The position numbers and the translations under genes are program-made. This document shows positions 10,200-20,314 of a stretch of DNA of 64,000 bases, in pieces. The stretch is taken from contig NZ_CP104174.1 of NCBI RefSeq assembly GCF_025200925.1, positions 8,074,001 through 8,138,000 on the forward strand. The letters are read 5' to 3'. This DNA comes from Bradyrhizobium sp. CB1015 (GTDB taxonomy: Bacteria > Pseudomonadota > Alphaproteobacteria > Rhizobiales > Xanthobacteraceae). The notes below the pieces were generated by a model, which saw only the letters and a list, made by a program, of their open reading frames with translations, was not told the DNA's origin and ran no database searches. The number at the start of each line of letters is the position of its first letter. Within the stretch, counting starts at the first letter, position 1.

Positions 10200-10766
10200 G
10201 TGAGCAAGGACGAATTCCTCGCGCTCGCCTTACGCAATCCGGTGAACGCCGCGATCCTTGACGAGCTGCACCGGCTTGCGCTGCCGGATGCGTGGCTGGT
10301 GTCGGGATGCCTGGTGCAGACGGTTTGGAACGTGCTCACGGGGCGCCCGATCGATCATGGCATCGCCGATTACGACGTGTTCTATTTCGATCCCGACACA
10401 TCGTGGGAGGCCGAGGATGCGGTGATCCGGGATGTATCTGACCGGCTCGGTCATCTCGGCGTCAAGGTCGAGACCCGCAACCAGGCGCGCGTGCATCTTT
10501 GGTATCCCGGCAAGCACGGCCTGCCCTATCCGCCCCTTGGTCGTACGACCGACGGCATCGACCGCTTCCTCACGCAGAACACGCAGGTCGGCGTGAGATG
10601 CGCAAACAATGGCTACGAGATCTACGCCCCGCACGGGTTTGACGACATTGCGGCACTGATCGCGCGGCCAAATCCAGGACCGAATTTTTCCACGGCGAAC
10701 TACGAAGCGAAGGCGAAGCGCTGGAAGGCGCTGTGGCCGGAGATCACGGTGATCGCGGCGGAGTGA
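10200..10766 (+). CDS. DUF925 nucleotidyltransferase family protein
   Basis: Member of the bacterial nucleotidyltransferase-like family DUF925 (NTP_transf_6), 188 residues; substrate unknown. Seen are the N-terminal VSKDEFLALALRNPVNAAIL, then LVSGCLVQTVWNVLTG and the acidic metal-binding stretch DHGIADYDVFYFDPD (about residues 57-70), which corresponds to the GS...DxD core of nucleotidyltransferases. The end has YEAKAKRWKALWPEI, typical of the family. The start is taken as GTG 11 bases after the lepB stop; an open frame upstream overlaps lepB. Confidence 0.8.
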   Translation: MSKDEFLALALRNPVNAAILDELHRLALPDAWLVSGCLVQTVWNVLTGRPIDHGIADYDVFYFDPDTSWEAEDAVIRDVSDRLGHLGVKVETRNQARVHLWYPGKHGLPYPPLGRTTDGIDRFLTQNTQVGVRCANNGYEIYAPHGFDDIAALIARPNPGPNFSTANYEAKAKRWKALWPEITVIAAE

Positions 10767-10776
10767 GGTGCCTCAC

Positions 10777-10829
10777 GTGTCCCGGACAGGCCGCATCGTG
10801 AAACGATGCGGCGCAGAGCCGGGACCCAA
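10777..10829. repeat. dispersed repeat, GTCCCGGAC/GAGCCGGGAC type
   Basis: Short copy of an element starting GTCCCGGACAGG and ending CAGAGCCGGGACCCAAG, with an internal GCATCGTGAAACGATGC hairpin. Related copies lie at 30020-30166 and 61828-61965. It separates two convergent genes. Confidence 0.6.
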
Positions 10830-10858
10830 GCGCAACAGAATGCCGTGTGGCACGAATA

Positions 10859-11425
10859 CTACCGCACCACGCCCGACGTGAACCCCGCCTTCCTTCGCGG
10901 CGGCTTGATTTCCTTCTTCAGGAAGCAGCGCGCCTCACGGCCGGTGTAGCCGGGGCGGGCATAGGTGAAGGCGCGGCATTTGTTGTCGGCGGTGCAGGCG
11001 GCCTTGCAGGCCTCGACGCTTTCGCCGTCCTTGAGCTCGAAATTGCGCAAGTCGCCGCCGGGGCGGTCGATCGACGTCTCGACGCCCTCGACGCGCGGCT
11101 CGATCACGCCGGCGCCACGCACCCCGGAGATACAGCAACTTCCCGGCACGCGCGTCGGCACGGTGTTCTTCAGCCAGCACACCGCCGAGCCGCCTTCGAC
11201 GTCGGGATAGTTGAAGCTCCAGGAGCGGCAGCGGCGATCGCGCTCGCACAGCAGCGCGCAATCCTCGGGATCGCCAGAGGTGACGGGCGTACTGAAATAG
11301 TCGCCGCCCGGCCGGTCGAAGGCGGTCTGGGCAGGCGCCGGCACGCTCGCAAATGCAAGCGAAAGCAGCGTGACACATGCCGCGGCGCTGGCCATGACGG
11401 CCCCGGACAGGCGGCCCTTCCCCAT
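10859..11425 (-). CDS. secreted PAN/Apple-domain protein
   Basis: Exported 188-residue protein with two PAN domains, a fold that binds proteins or carbohydrates. A signal peptide is clear (SAAACVTLLSLAFASVPAPAQ, cleavage near residue 33). Domain 1 (about 35-95) has DRPGGDYFSTPVTSGDPEDC and CERDRRCRSWSFNYPD; domain 2 (about 118-180) has DRPGGDLRNFELKDG and CTADNKCRAFTYARPG. Each keeps the paired cysteines of the fold. The target is unknown. It stands alone, convergent with the DUF925 gene. Confidence 0.85.
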   Translation of the reverse strand: MGKGRLSGAVMASAAACVTLLSLAFASVPAPAQTAFDRPGGDYFSTPVTSGDPEDCALLCERDRRCRSWSFNYPDVEGGSAVCWLKNTVPTRVPGSCCISGVRGAGVIEPRVEGVETSIDRPGGDLRNFELKDGESVEACKAACTADNKCRAFTYARPGYTGREARCFLKKEIKPPRRKAGFTSGVVR

Positions 11426-11541
11426 CGGAACAGCTTTCGAGTTATTGACGACGCTCAGGTTTTTTCAGCCGGTCATTTGATCGCCGCAAACCTGTATGGG
11501 CGATGAACGGCTGAAATCCAGGATCTCTGGGTCTCAGAGGT

Positions 11542-12912
11542 CTAGAACGCGTATTCGGCGTAGGCCGGTTCCACCGAACCCTTCCAGGGACCGTTGAATT
11601 TATCCAGCATTTCCTCGGCCGGCGTCCGGCCAGAATCGATGATGCGATCGAGCGGCTCGAGATGCCGCGTTTCGTCGCGGCCGAGCTGGTCGATCCGGCC
11701 GCGCCGGCGCAGGCCGGCATGTGCCAAAATCAGGCACTCCTTGGCGATCTCGAACAGATAGCGGTCCTTGATCCGCGCCTTGAAGCCCATGCGCGGCACG
11801 TCGTCGCGCAGGGCCTGGCGTTCGTGCGAGGTCCAGTGCTTCACCAGGTCCCAGGCGGCATCGAGCGAAGCGTCGTCATAGAGCAGCCCGACCCAGAACG
11901 CCGGCAGCGCCGGCAAGCGGCCCCACGGGCCGCCGTCGGAGCCGCGCATCTCGAGATAGCGCTTCAGCCGCACTTCGGGGAAGATCGTCGAGAGGTGGTT
12001 GGCCCAGTCCGACAAGGTCGGACGCTCGCCGGGAAGGTTGTTGTTGCGGCCGTCGAAGAAGGCGCGGAACGAGGAGCCCGAGACGTCGATATATTCCTCG
12101 CCGCGCTTGACGAAATACATGGGCACGTCCAGCGCGTAATCGACATAGCGCTCGAACCCCATGCCGTCCTCGAATGCCCACGGCATCATGCCCGAACGGG
12201 CATTGTCGGTGTCGCGCCAGATTTCGGAGCGGAAGGAGAGGAAGCCGTTCGGCTTGCCTTCGGTGAAGGGCGAATTAGCGAACAGCGCAGTTGCGATCGG
12301 CTGAAGCGCGAGCGAGACGCGCAGCTTCTTGACCATGTCGGCTTCGGAGGAGAAGTCGAGATTGGTCTGCACCGTGCAGGTCCGGTACATCATGTCGAGG
12401 CCGTATTGGCCGACCTTCGGCATGTAATTGGTCATGATCTTGTAGCGGCCCTTGGGCATGACCGGGATGTCGGCGCGCGACCAGGACGGCGTCATGCCGA
12501 GCCCGAGGAAGCCGATGCCGAGCGGCGTCGCGATCTCGCGCACCTGCGCCAAGTGCGCCATCAGCTCGCTCTGGGTCTGGTGCACGTTCTCGACCGGCGC
12601 GCCGGAGAGCTCGAACTGTCCGCCGGGCTCGAGCGAGATCGCGCCGCCGCCGGTGACGTCGTAGAGGCCGATGATGTTGCCCTGCTCCATGATCGGCTCC
12701 CAGCCGAGCAGGAGCTTCATGCCTTCGAGCAACGCGCCGATGCCGCGCGCGCCCTCGTACGGCACCGGACGATGGCCGTCGAGCGTGAACGGCGTCTTCT
12801 CGTGCTCGGTACCCATGCGGAATTCGGACGGGTCCTTGCAGCCGGCCTCGAACCACGCGACGAGCTCGTCGCGTGATTGCAGCGGCGTCATGTCGATCTG
12901 GTCTCGCGCCAT
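11542..12912 (-). CDS. gshA: glutamate-cysteine ligase (plant/alphaproteobacterial type)
   Basis: First enzyme of glutathione synthesis, joining glutamate and cysteine with ATP in the cytosol. The protein is 456 residues, the usual length for the GCS2-type enzyme of Rhizobiales and plants. Conserved parts are FRMGTEHEKTPF (residues 32-43), VTGGGAISLEPGGQFELSGA (substrate site), MYRTCTVQTNLDFSSE and RGSDGGPWGRLPALPAFWVG. The start at MARDQIDM is the only reasonable one though its ribosome site is weak. It follows a MarR regulator gene by about 100 bases on the same strand. Confidence 0.95.
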   Translation of the reverse strand: MARDQIDMTPLQSRDELVAWFEAGCKDPSEFRMGTEHEKTPFTLDGHRPVPYEGARGIGALLEGMKLLLGWEPIMEQGNIIGLYDVTGGGAISLEPGGQFELSGAPVENVHQTQSELMAHLAQVREIATPLGIGFLGLGMTPSWSRADIPVMPKGRYKIMTNYMPKVGQYGLDMMYRTCTVQTNLDFSSEADMVKKLRVSLALQPIATALFANSPFTEGKPNGFLSFRSEIWRDTDNARSGMMPWAFEDGMGFERYVDYALDVPMYFVKRGEEYIDVSGSSFRAFFDGRNNNLPGERPTLSDWANHLSTIFPEVRLKRYLEMRGSDGGPWGRLPALPAFWVGLLYDDASLDAAWDLVKHWTSHERQALRDDVPRMGFKARIKDRYLFEIAKECLILAHAGLRRRGRIDQLGRDETRHLEPLDRIIDSGRTPAEEMLDKFNGPWKGSVEPAYAEYAF

Positions 12913-13011
12913 ATCAAACTCTAATCAAAAGCGCTTCGACCGAACGCGCGCGGGTGACAGGGACGGCCCGCGAACCCACCGGTTGCACGGGCGAGCGGAT
13001 TTGCCGCGCGA

Positions 13012-13506
13012 TCATCGCGACGGCATGCTTTCGTTGGCGGCGACGGGCGGCAGTTTCATCTCGCCGCAGGAGCAGCCCAGGCGGTCGAGCAGATTGCTGA
13101 GCTTGACGGCGTCGGCGTCCGACAGCTTCGAACCGACATATTTCTCGATTGCGGCCGAATAGGCGCCCCACATCCGCTTCTGCAGCTCGCGACCGGCTTC
13201 CGTGATCTCGACGAACTGGCCGCGCTTGTCGATCTTGCATTCGCGCCGCGAGGCGAGGCCCTCGTCGACCAGGCGGTCGATCAGCCGCGAGGTCGAATAT
13301 TGCGGGATCAGCATCTGCCGCTCCAGCTCGACCGGCCGCAGCTCGCCCGAGGGCGCCCGCGACAGTTCGAGCAGTGCGTCATACCAGGCCAGCGGTGGGA
13401 AGCCGGCCTTCTTCAAGTCCTGCTCGACGCAATCGAGCACGCGGCTCTGCACCCGCATCAGGCGGATCCAGGCGGCGGTTGCCTCGGTCGATGGTTTGCG
13501 TTTCAT
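13012..13506 (-). CDS. MarR family transcriptional regulator
   Basis: Winged-helix repressor of the MarR family, 164 residues. The HTH and wing run from about 55 to 105, with RPVELERQMLIPQYSTSRL as recognition region and the wing motif ECKIDKRGQFVEITEAGREL. The C-terminus has a CSC pair (RLGCSCGEMKLPP) that could sense oxidation. The ATG at MKRKPSTE was chosen, with GCGGGA upstream; the longer frame needs a TTG. It lies upstream of gshA on the same strand, so control of glutathione synthesis is a reasonable guess but not shown. Confidence 0.88.
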   Translation of the reverse strand: MKRKPSTEATAAWIRLMRVQSRVLDCVEQDLKKAGFPPLAWYDALLELSRAPSGELRPVELERQMLIPQYSTSRLIDRLVDEGLASRRECKIDKRGQFVEITEAGRELQKRMWGAYSAAIEKYVGSKLSDADAVKLSNLLDRLGCSCGEMKLPPVAANESMPSR

Positions 13507-13589
13507 GGTCCCGCTCAAGCTCGTCGCCCGTCTCTTACTCCATTCGATGCACCTGCATCAATCTTGACTATTTCAAGCAGGTGCATGTA

Positions 13590-13880
13590 GTCGTTCTTTC
13601 GGCCGGGCCAAGCGTCAGGCGAAGGAAATTCCTCGCCGTCCCCACATCGTGCTCCTGGAGGCGGCCCCGTCCTATGGGCTGGTCGAGGTCGGTATCGGCG
13701 CCAAGAAGCCCGAAAATGGTGAGGATTATCTGAAGCTGAGCCCAAGGCCCTGCGCTGGGCTTCCACAGCGATGAGATCGTGACGGAAGCCCCGGTGATTG
13801 TCCAGATCATCGCCGCTCAGGCTTTGGCCGAGGCGCCGGCTGCGGTGTCTTGGAACACCATGGGAAGCATGGCCAGACGC
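13590..13880 (+). pseudogene. glutathione S-transferase remnant
   Basis: Decayed N-terminal (thioredoxin-fold) part of a GST. One frame reads PHIVLLEAAPSYGLVEVGIG and KKPENGEDYLKLSP; about 100 bases later a shifted frame reads PALGFHSDEIVTEAPVIVQI, then IAAQALAEAPAA. In an intact GST these join as ...NGEDYL.INPKGYVPAL...G..ITE. The helical C-terminal domain is missing and a frameshift plus a small deletion lies near 13745. No other gene is supported in the gap 13519-14001; the minus-strand frames here are shadows. Confidence 0.75.
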
Positions 13881-14001
13881 CGTCAATGCCCATGGGGCAT
13901 CCGTTGCATCTGGCCGGAGCGCTGATCCGTCCCCTTGTCATTCGTGAACCACTTGATCAGCGGCGACGTCGAAGGAACATCCCCAGGAGATAGTTGCCCC
14001 C

Positions 14002-14346
14002 ATGAACATGATCGTCCTCATGACCGCCGCCGGCGCGCCGCTCGCGATGCTCGGCTTGTCGACGCCGGTCGCGCCGGAACGCAATTGCATCTTCATGACC
14101 CATCCGCAGATCACCTCGGCCGTGTTCGAGAGCAAGGAAGGCAAGATCGTCTTCCCGGACCGGCCGACCGAATATCCTTGTCGCTACGCCAGGACGAAGA
14201 ACGGTGCGGACATCGCCTTCACCAACCAGAATGGCTGGCGCTTCGAGGTGCGCATCGGCCGCGGCGACGAAGGCAGCTGGAGGGCCAGTCTCGCCGACGA
14301 TGCGGTATCGGGCCGCGCCTTCTCGCCGTTCGGCGACCGAAAATGA
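14002..14346 (+). CDS. small secreted hypothetical protein
   Basis: Not recognised. The 114-residue product starts with a short hydrophobic segment (MIVLMTAAGAPLAMLGLSTPVA) that may be a signal peptide, then reads RNCIFMTHPQITSAVFESKE and TEYPCRYARTKNGADIAF. Two cysteines, in RNC and YPC, could form a disulfide in the periplasm. AGGAG lies 11 bases before the ATG and a clear terminator follows the stop, which together support a real gene transcribed alone. Confidence 0.6.
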   Translation: MNMIVLMTAAGAPLAMLGLSTPVAPERNCIFMTHPQITSAVFESKEGKIVFPDRPTEYPCRYARTKNGADIAFTNQNGWRFEVRIGRGDEGSWRASLADDAVSGRAFSPFGDRK

Positions 14347-14350
14347 AAAA

Positions 14351-14375
14351 GGCCGGATCGATGATCCGGCCTTTT
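14351..14375 (+). terminator. rho-independent terminator of the small secreted protein gene
   Basis: Perfect 9-bp stem GGCCGGATC / GATCCGGCC with a 3-base loop, preceded by AAAAA and followed by TTTTATTTC. It starts four bases after the stop codon. The A-run before it makes it potentially bidirectional. Confidence 0.8.
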
Positions 14376-14383
14376 ATTTCTAC

Positions 14384-14470
14384 GTAGCCCGGATGGAGCG
14401 AAGCGCAATCCGGGGGTCTCGCGAGTTGAAGGACTATTCCCGGATTTCGCTACCGCTCCATCCGGGCTAC
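14384..14470. repeat. GTAGCCCGGATGGAGCG palindromic repeat, copy 1
   Basis: About 87-bp inverted repeat: left arm GTAGCCCGGATGGAGCGAAG, right arm CGCTCCATCCGGGCTAC, inner variable loop. Three more copies are at 20996, 26651 and 63086. It lies between converging genes just before the fadB stop. Confidence 0.85.
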
Positions 14471-14480
14471 AGGCCTCTCT

Positions 14481-16694
14481 TTAGGCCGCCGCCTTCTTCG
14501 GCGCGAAGCGGCCGTAGAAGGTCTCACCCTTCGCCGCCATCTCCTCCAGCAGCTTGGGCGGGGTGAAGCGCGAGCCGTACTTCGCCTCGAGCTTGTGGCA
14601 GAGCTCGACGAACTTCTTAGGTCCCATGAAGTCGATATAGGACAGCGTGCCGCCGGTGAACGGCGCGAAGCCGAAGCCGAGGATCGAGCCGACATCGGCT
14701 TCGCGCGGATCGGTGATGACGTGGTCCTCGACCGTGCGCGCCGCCTCCACCGCCTGCACCACCAGGAAGCGCTGCTTCAGCTCCTCGACGTCGAGCGTGT
14801 CGGGGTCGAGCTGCTTCGGCTGCAAGGCCGAGAGACCCGGCCACAGGCTCTTCTGGCCCTTGCCCTTCTCGGGGTAATCGTAGAAGCCCTTGCTGTTCTT
14901 GCGGCCGAGACGGCCCTGCTTCTCGACCATCTCCACCATCAGCTTCTTCTGCTCGGGATTGATGGCGTTGGGGCCGAGATCGGCTTCGGTCGCCTTCATG
15001 ATCTTCAGGCCGAGATCGAGCGCGACCTCGTCCGAGAGCGAGAGCGGGCCGACCGGCATGCCGGCCATCTTGGCGCAGTTCTCGATCATCGCCGGCGGCA
15101 CGCCCTCGAGGAACATCTCGTTGCCTTCGGCGACATAGCGGCCGACGCAGCGATTGGCGAAGAAGCCGCGGGAGTCGTTGACCACGATCGGCGTCTTGCC
15201 GATCTGGCGGACATAGTCGAGCGCGGTCGCGAGCGCGACATCGCCGGTGTTCTTGCCGAGGATGATCTCGACCAGCATCATCTTCTCGACCGGCGAGAAG
15301 AAGTGGATGCCGATGAACTTGCCCTGATCCTTGAAGCTCTCGGCCAGCGAAGTGATCGGCAGCGTCGAGGTGTTGGAGGCGAAGATCACGTCGGGCTTCA
15401 GATAGGCTTGCGCTTTCGCGAAGGTCTCCGCCTTGACCTTGCGGTCCTCGAACACGGCCTCGATGACGAGGTCGACGTCCTTCAGCGCCGCGTAGTCCGC
15501 GGTCGGCGTGATGCGCGCGAGCAGCACTTCGGCGTCCGCAGGCTTGGCCCGGCCCTTCTTGATCTGCTCCTCGATCACCTTCTGCGCATGCGCCTTGCCC
15601 TTGTCGGCGCTCTCCTGGTCGCGGTCGATCAGGACGACGTCGAGGCCGGCGCGGGCCGAGACGTAGCCGACGCTTGCGCCCATGAAGCCGGCGCCGATCA
15701 CGGCGATCTTCTTCACCTTGGTCGGCGGCACGTCCTTTGGACGGCGCGCGCCCTTGTTGAGCTCCTGCATCGACAGGAACAGGCTGCGGATCATCGCGGC
15801 CGCTTCCTTCGAGCGCAGCACCGAGGTGAAGTAGCGCGACTCCACCCGCAGCGCCGCGTCGATCGGCAGCTGCAAGCCCTCATAGACGCAGCTCATGATC
15901 GCGCGCGCGGCCGGGTAATTGTCGTAGGTCTCACGGCGATAGATCGCGTTGCCGGCCGGGAACATCATCATGCCGGCCTTGGAGAACACCGGGCCGCCCG
16001 GCAGCTTGAAGCCCTTCTCGTCCCACGGCGCGACGGCCTTGCCGCCGCCCTTGATCCAGTCCTTCGCCGCCTTGATGAGATCGGCGGCGGGAACGATGGC
16101 GTGGATCAGGTTCAGCGCCTTGGCCTTGTCGACCGTGACAGGATCGCCCTTGAGCAGGATCGTCATGGCGTCCTGCGGCGGCACCAGGCGCGGCACGCGC
16201 TGCGTGCCGCCGGCGCCGGGGAACAGGCCGACCTTGACCTCGGGCAGGCCGAGGCGCGTCTTGGGATTCTCCGCCGCGACGCGATAGTGGCAGCACAGCG
16301 TGATCTCGAAGCCGCCGCCGAGCGCGAGGCCGTTGATCGCCGCCGCCCACGGCTTGCCCGAGGTTTCGATTCCGCGCAGCACCTGCGAGAAGCGGCGGCT
16401 CTGGTCGAACAGCATCTGGTTCGCCGCGGTCTCGCCCTGCTCCTTGAAAACCTTCGCATAGGCCTGGTTCATGCCTTCGAGCATGGAGAGGTCGGCGCCG
16501 GCGCAGAACGCTTCCTTGGCCGAGGTGATGATGACGCCCTTCACTGCGGCATCCGCCGTGGTCGCCTTGACGATCGCCTCGAGCTCGTTGGTCGAGGTCT
16601 CGTCGAGCACATTCATGGAACGGCCCGGGATGTCCCAGGTGACGAGCGCGATGCCGTCGGAATCGGTCTCAACCTTGAAGTTCTTGTACGACAT
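14481..16694 (-). CDS. fadB: fatty acid oxidation complex alpha subunit (enoyl-CoA hydratase / 3-hydroxyacyl-CoA dehydrogenase)
   Basis: Bifunctional beta-oxidation enzyme of 737 residues. Residues about 10-200 form the crotonase domain with the oxyanion-hole stretches [13 protein letters not shown] and [20 protein letters not shown]. From about 330 an NAD-binding fold begins ([20 protein letters not shown]), followed by the catalytic region [19 protein letters not shown] and [15 protein letters not shown]. The C-terminal part has [27 protein letters not shown] precedes the ATG. It is the third gene of the fadE-thiolase-fadB operon, 18 bases after the thiolase gene. Confidence 0.95.
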   Translation of the reverse strand: MSYKNFKVETDSDGIALVTWDIPGRSMNVLDETSTNELEAIVKATTADAAVKGVIITSAKEAFCAGADLSMLEGMNQAYAKVFKEQGETAANQMLFDQSRRFSQVLRGIETSGKPWAAAINGLALGGGFEITLCCHYRVAAENPKTRLGLPEVKVGLFPGAGGTQRVPRLVPPQDAMTILLKGDPVTVDKAKALNLIHAIVPAADLIKAAKDWIKGGGKAVAPWDEKGFKLPGGPVFSKAGMMMFPAGNAIYRRETYDNYPAARAIMSCVYEGLQLPIDAALRVESRYFTSVLRSKEAAAMIRSLFLSMQELNKGARRPKDVPPTKVKKIAVIGAGFMGASVGYVSARAGLDVVLIDRDQESADKGKAHAQKVIEEQIKKGRAKPADAEVLLARITPTADYAALKDVDLVIEAVFEDRKVKAETFAKAQAYLKPDVIFASNTSTLPITSLAESFKDQGKFIGIHFFSPVEKMMLVEIILGKNTGDVALATALDYVRQIGKTPIVVNDSRGFFANRCVGRYVAEGNEMFLEGVPPAMIENCAKMAGMPVGPLSLSDEVALDLGLKIMKATEADLGPNAINPEQKKLMVEMVEKQGRLGRKNSKGFYDYPEKGKGQKSLWPGLSALQPKQLDPDTLDVEELKQRFLVVQAVEAARTVEDHVITDPREADVGSILGFGFAPFTGGTLSYIDFMGPKKFVELCHKLEAKYGSRFTPPKLLEEMAAKGETFYGRFAPKKAAA

Positions 16695-16712
16695 GGTGGT
16701 GGCTCCCTACCC

Positions 16713-17921
16713 TTAGACGCGCTCGATGATGGTCGCGGTGCCCATGCCGCCGCCGATGCACAGCGTGACGAGGGCGGTCGACTTGTTGGTGCGCTCGAGC
16801 TCGTCGAGCACGGTGCCGAGGATCATCGCGCCGGTCGCCCCCAGCGGATGGCCGAGCGCGATGGCGCCGCCATTGACGTTGATCTCGGCATTGTCGATGT
16901 CAAAGGCCTGGATGTAGCGCAGCACGACGGAGGCGAAGGCCTCGTTCAGCTCGAACAGGTCGATGTCCGACTTCTTCATGCCGGAGCGCGCAAAGAGCTT
17001 CTCGGTGACGTCGACCGGACCGGTCAGCATCATCGCAGGCTCCGAGCCGATGTTGGCGAAGGCACGAATTTTGGCACGCGGCTTCATGCCGTATTTCGCG
17101 CCCGCCTCCTTGCTGCCGAGCAGCACGGCGCCGGCACCGTCGACGATGCCCGAGGAATTGCCGGCATGATGCACGTAATTGACGCGCTCGATCTCCGGAT
17201 GGGACTGGATCGCAACGCCGTCGAAGCCGCCCATCTGCGCCATCATCGTGAACGACGGCTGCAGCTGCGCCAGCGACTGCATCGTCGTCGAGGGGCGCAT
17301 GTGCTCGTCCTTGGCGAGGATGGTGAGACCGTTGATGTCCTTCACCGGCACCACGGACTTGTTGAAGCGGCCTTCGTCCCAGGCCTTGGCCGCACGCTGC
17401 TGGCTCTGCACGGCGTAGGCGTCGACGTCGTCGCGCGAGAAGCCGTACTTGGTGGCGATCAGGTCGGCCGACACGCCCTGCGGCATGAAATAGGCCGGCA
17501 CCGCGATCGAGGGATCCATCGGCCAGGCGCCGCCGGAGGCGCCGATGCCGACGCGACTCATCGATTCCGCGCCGCCGCCGATCACCAGCTCATGCTGGCC
17601 GCTCATGATCTGCGCTGCGGCAAAGTTCACGGCATCGAGGCCGGAGGCGCAGAAGCGACTGATCTGCACGCCGGGCACGGCTTCGCCGAGACCAGCCTTC
17701 AGCGCGGCGAAGCGCGCGATGTCGGAGCCGGCTTCGCCGACCGGATCGACCACGCCGAGCACGACGTCATCGACCGAATCCTCAGGAAGGTTGTTGCGGT
17801 CCTTCAGCGCCTTCAGCGGCACGGTCGCGAGCGCGAGCGCGGTGACTTCGTGCAGCGCGCCGTCCGCCTTGCCGCGGCCGCGCGGGGTACGAACGTGGTC
17901 GTAGATGAATGCCTCAGGCAT
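16713..17921 (-). CDS. fadA: acetyl-CoA C-acyltransferase (thiolase)
   Basis: Thiolase of 402 residues performing the last step of beta-oxidation, cleaving 3-ketoacyl-CoA. The acylated Cys is in [18 protein letters not shown] (near residue 90); the C-terminal active-site His and Cys are in [17 protein letters not shown] and [27 protein letters not shown] is also typical. The start has AGGAGGGC upstream. It lies between fadE and fadB in the same operon, so catabolic use is more likely than acetoacetyl-CoA synthesis for polymer storage. Confidence 0.94.
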   Translation of the reverse strand: MPEAFIYDHVRTPRGRGKADGALHEVTALALATVPLKALKDRNNLPEDSVDDVVLGVVDPVGEAGSDIARFAALKAGLGEAVPGVQISRFCASGLDAVNFAAAQIMSGQHELVIGGGAESMSRVGIGASGGAWPMDPSIAVPAYFMPQGVSADLIATKYGFSRDDVDAYAVQSQQRAAKAWDEGRFNKSVVPVKDINGLTILAKDEHMRPSTTMQSLAQLQPSFTMMAQMGGFDGVAIQSHPEIERVNYVHHAGNSSGIVDGAGAVLLGSKEAGAKYGMKPRAKIRAFANIGSEPAMMLTGPVDVTEKLFARSGMKKSDIDLFELNEAFASVVLRYIQAFDIDNAEINVNGGAIALGHPLGATGAMILGTVLDELERTNKSTALVTLCIGGGMGTATIIERV

Positions 17922-17975
17922 GACGCCCTCCTGATGTGATGTTCGATACGTTGGGAGCAGGCAGCGGAAGCAGGC

Positions 17976-19766
17976 TCAGAAGGCTTCCGCCGGCAGTTCC
18001 ATGATGGTGGCGCAGCCGGCCTGGATGCGCGCGAGATTGGCGGCGGTCTCCGGCAGCATCCGCTCCATGAAGAAGCGGCCGGTGACGAGCTTGGTCGAGA
18101 GATAGGGCGTCGCCCCGCTCGCGGCAATCTTCGCCTGCGTCACCTTGGCCATCCGCGCCCACATGTAGCCGAGCGCGACGAAGCCGAAGAGATGCAGGTA
18201 GTCGGTTGCGGCGGCACCGGCATTGTCGGGCTTGGCCATCGCGTTCTGCATCAGCCAGGTGGTGGCCTGCTGCAGATGGCCGAGCGAGGTCGAGAGCGGG
18301 GTGATGAAAGGCTTGAGCGCCTCGTCGCCGCCGTTCTCCTTGGCGAAGGCCATGACCTCGCCGAAGAAGGCCATGATGGCGCGGCCGCCGTCGCGCGGCA
18401 GCTTGCGGCCGACGAGATCGAGCGCCTGGATGCCGTTGGCGCCTTCATAGATCATGGCGATGCGCGCATCGCGCACGAACTGCTCCATGCCCTGCTCGGC
18501 GATGTAGCCGTGACCGCCATACATCTGCTGCGCCTGCACCGCGTTGGCGAAACCGTAATCGGTGAGGAAGCCCTTCAGCACCGGCGTCATCAGGCCCATG
18601 TGGTCGTCGGCGGCCTGGCGGTCCTTGGGGTCTTCGGAGCGGTGGGCGACGTCGCTCTTCAGCGCGGTCCACATCACGAAGGCGCGCGCGGCCTCGTTGA
18701 AGGCGCGGATCGAGAGCAGCGTGCGGCGCACGTCCGGATGCACGATGATCGGGTCGGCCTGCTTGTCCGGCGCCTTGGCGCCGGTGAGCGCGCGGCCCTG
18801 GATGCGCTCGCGGGCATAGGCGACCGCGTTCTGGTAGGCGACCTCGGACTGCGCGAGGCCCTGCACGGCGACGCCGAGCCGGGCCTCGTTCATCATCACG
18901 AACATGCCCTGCATGCCCTTGTTCTCTTCGCCGATCAGCCAGCCGGTGGCGTTGTCGTAGTTCATCACGCAGGTGGAATTGCCGTGAATGCCCATCTTGT
19001 GCTCGATCGAGCCGCAGACGACGCCGTTGCGCGCGCCCACCGAACCGTCGGCGTTGACCAGGAACTTCGGCACCACGAACAGCGACACGCCCTTGATGCC
19101 GGCCGGCGCGCCCTCGATGCGGGCCAGCACGAGATGGATGATGTTGTCGGCGAGATCGTGCTCGCCGGCCGAGATGAAGATCTTGGTGCCGGTGATCTTG
19201 AAGCTGCCGTCCGCCTGCCGCACCGCCTTGGTGCGGAGCATGCCGAGGTCGGTGCCGCAATGCGGCTCGGTGAGGTTCATGGTGCCGGTCCATTCGCCGG
19301 CCACCATCTTCGGCACGTAGGTCTTCTTCTGCTCCGGCGAGCCGTGCACCAACAGCGCCGCGGTCGCGCCCATGGTGAGGCCGCCATACATCGAGAACGC
19401 CATGTTGGCGGAGATCTGGAATTCGTTGACGGCTTGCGAGAGCGTCACCGGCAGGCCCTGGCCGCCATATTCGGTCGGCGCCGACAGGCCGAGCCAGCCA
19501 CCCTCGGCGACCTGCTTGAAGGCCTCCTTGAAACCCTTCGGCGTGGTGACGCTGCCGTCGTCGGCGCGCTTGCAGCCTTCGAGATCGCCGACGCGGTTGA
19601 GCGGCTGCAGCACCTCCTCGGCGAGCTTGGCGGCTTCGCCGAGGATGGCCTCGCGCACGTCGCTGGACGCATCGGAGAAGCCGGCGAGGTTGTCGTAGCG
19701 GTCGATCTGGAAGACGTCGTTGAGCAGGAAGTTCACGTCTTCCACGGGGGCTTTATAGATCGGCAT
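17976..19766 (-). CDS. acyl-CoA dehydrogenase
   Basis: FAD enzyme of 596 residues catalysing the first oxidation of beta-oxidation. The length matches the long ACAD group that includes DmdC-like enzymes. Seen are the N-terminal extension [20 protein letters not shown], the FAD-binding stretch [20 protein letters not shown], and the C-terminal catalytic region [20 protein letters not shown] with its Glu. GGGAGA precedes the chosen ATG; the open frame continues upstream into the neighbouring gene but without support. It is followed by the thiolase and fadB genes. Confidence 0.94.
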   Translation of the reverse strand: MPIYKAPVEDVNFLLNDVFQIDRYDNLAGFSDASSDVREAILGEAAKLAEEVLQPLNRVGDLEGCKRADDGSVTTPKGFKEAFKQVAEGGWLGLSAPTEYGGQGLPVTLSQAVNEFQISANMAFSMYGGLTMGATAALLVHGSPEQKKTYVPKMVAGEWTGTMNLTEPHCGTDLGMLRTKAVRQADGSFKITGTKIFISAGEHDLADNIIHLVLARIEGAPAGIKGVSLFVVPKFLVNADGSVGARNGVVCGSIEHKMGIHGNSTCVMNYDNATGWLIGEENKGMQGMFVMMNEARLGVAVQGLAQSEVAYQNAVAYARERIQGRALTGAKAPDKQADPIIVHPDVRRTLLSIRAFNEAARAFVMWTALKSDVAHRSEDPKDRQAADDHMGLMTPVLKGFLTDYGFANAVQAQQMYGGHGYIAEQGMEQFVRDARIAMIYEGANGIQALDLVGRKLPRDGGRAIMAFFGEVMAFAKENGGDEALKPFITPLSTSLGHLQQATTWLMQNAMAKPDNAGAAATDYLHLFGFVALGYMWARMAKVTQAKIAASGATPYLSTKLVTGRFFMERMLPETAANLARIQAGCATIMELPAEAF

Positions 19767-19807
19767 GGGGATCTCCCGGCAGGCGGTCTGAAGTGATGAT
19801 GTTGGGC

Positions 19808-20194
19808 TTATGATTGGGCGGCGGCAAGCTGCTCCGCCATCAGGCGGTGCAGCATGTTGATCGCCTTGAGCGGACGCACCATCACCTTGAAGTGAGTGAT
19901 GCGCCCCTCGGTATCGAAGCTGATGATGTCGACGCCGTTGATCTCGATGCCGTCGATGACATTCTTGAATTCGAGCACGGCGCCATTGTCGCTGCGCCAT
20001 TCACCGACATAGGTGAAGCCGGGACCGCCGAGCACCTTCTCGGCGCTGGACAGGTATTTGAAGGTGATGTCGCGGCCGGCTTGCGGCGTGTGCACGACGG
20101 GGCTTTCGAACACGGCGTCGGGATGCAGGAGGTCCCAGAGCGCGGCGCGGTCGTGAGACTTCATGTAGGCGTACCAGGAATCGAGGCCGGTCAT
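19808..20194 (-). CDS. SnoaL-like (NTF2-fold) protein
   Basis: Small protein of 128 residues with the cone-shaped SnoaL/NTF2 fold, seen in SWYAYMKSHDRAALWDLLHP and ITFKYLSSAEKVLGGPGFTY, and ending FKVMVRPLKAINMLHRLM. Such proteins bind hydrophobic small molecules or act as isomerases or hydrolases; no catalytic residues can be assigned. It is the first gene of the fad operon, 41 bases before fadE, with GGGAGGC at its start. A role linked to acyl-CoA metabolism is inferred from position. Confidence 0.8.
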   Translation of the reverse strand: MTGLDSWYAYMKSHDRAALWDLLHPDAVFESPVVHTPQAGRDITFKYLSSAEKVLGGPGFTYVGEWRSDNGAVLEFKNVIDGIEINGVDIISFDTEGRITHFKVMVRPLKAINMLHRLMAEQLAAAQS

Positions 20195-20314
20195 TCTCGG
20201 GTGCCTCCCTCAAGGCCAGGGCAAAAAGTGCGAAAACAACCCCATGCACAGTAGCGAGGAGATTGATTTCACTTGATTATTCAGGCGGACCTTGGGCCCG
20301 CCCGCACACTGCCT

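Noticed and set aside
11662..12876. 404-codon open frame opposite gshA
   Set aside because: Shadow of the glutamate-cysteine ligase gene; no ribosome site and no recognisable domain.
13515..13886. Minus-strand open frames in the gap upstream of the MarR gene
   Set aside because: The plus strand here holds clear GST remnants, and the minus-strand translations have no family features.
14595..17939. Very long open frame (1114 codons) on the plus strand
   Set aside because: It is antisense to fadB and the thiolase gene, which have complete conserved motifs. The translation is rich in Arg, His, Asp and Leu with no family pattern, as expected for the shadow frame of high-GC coding DNA.
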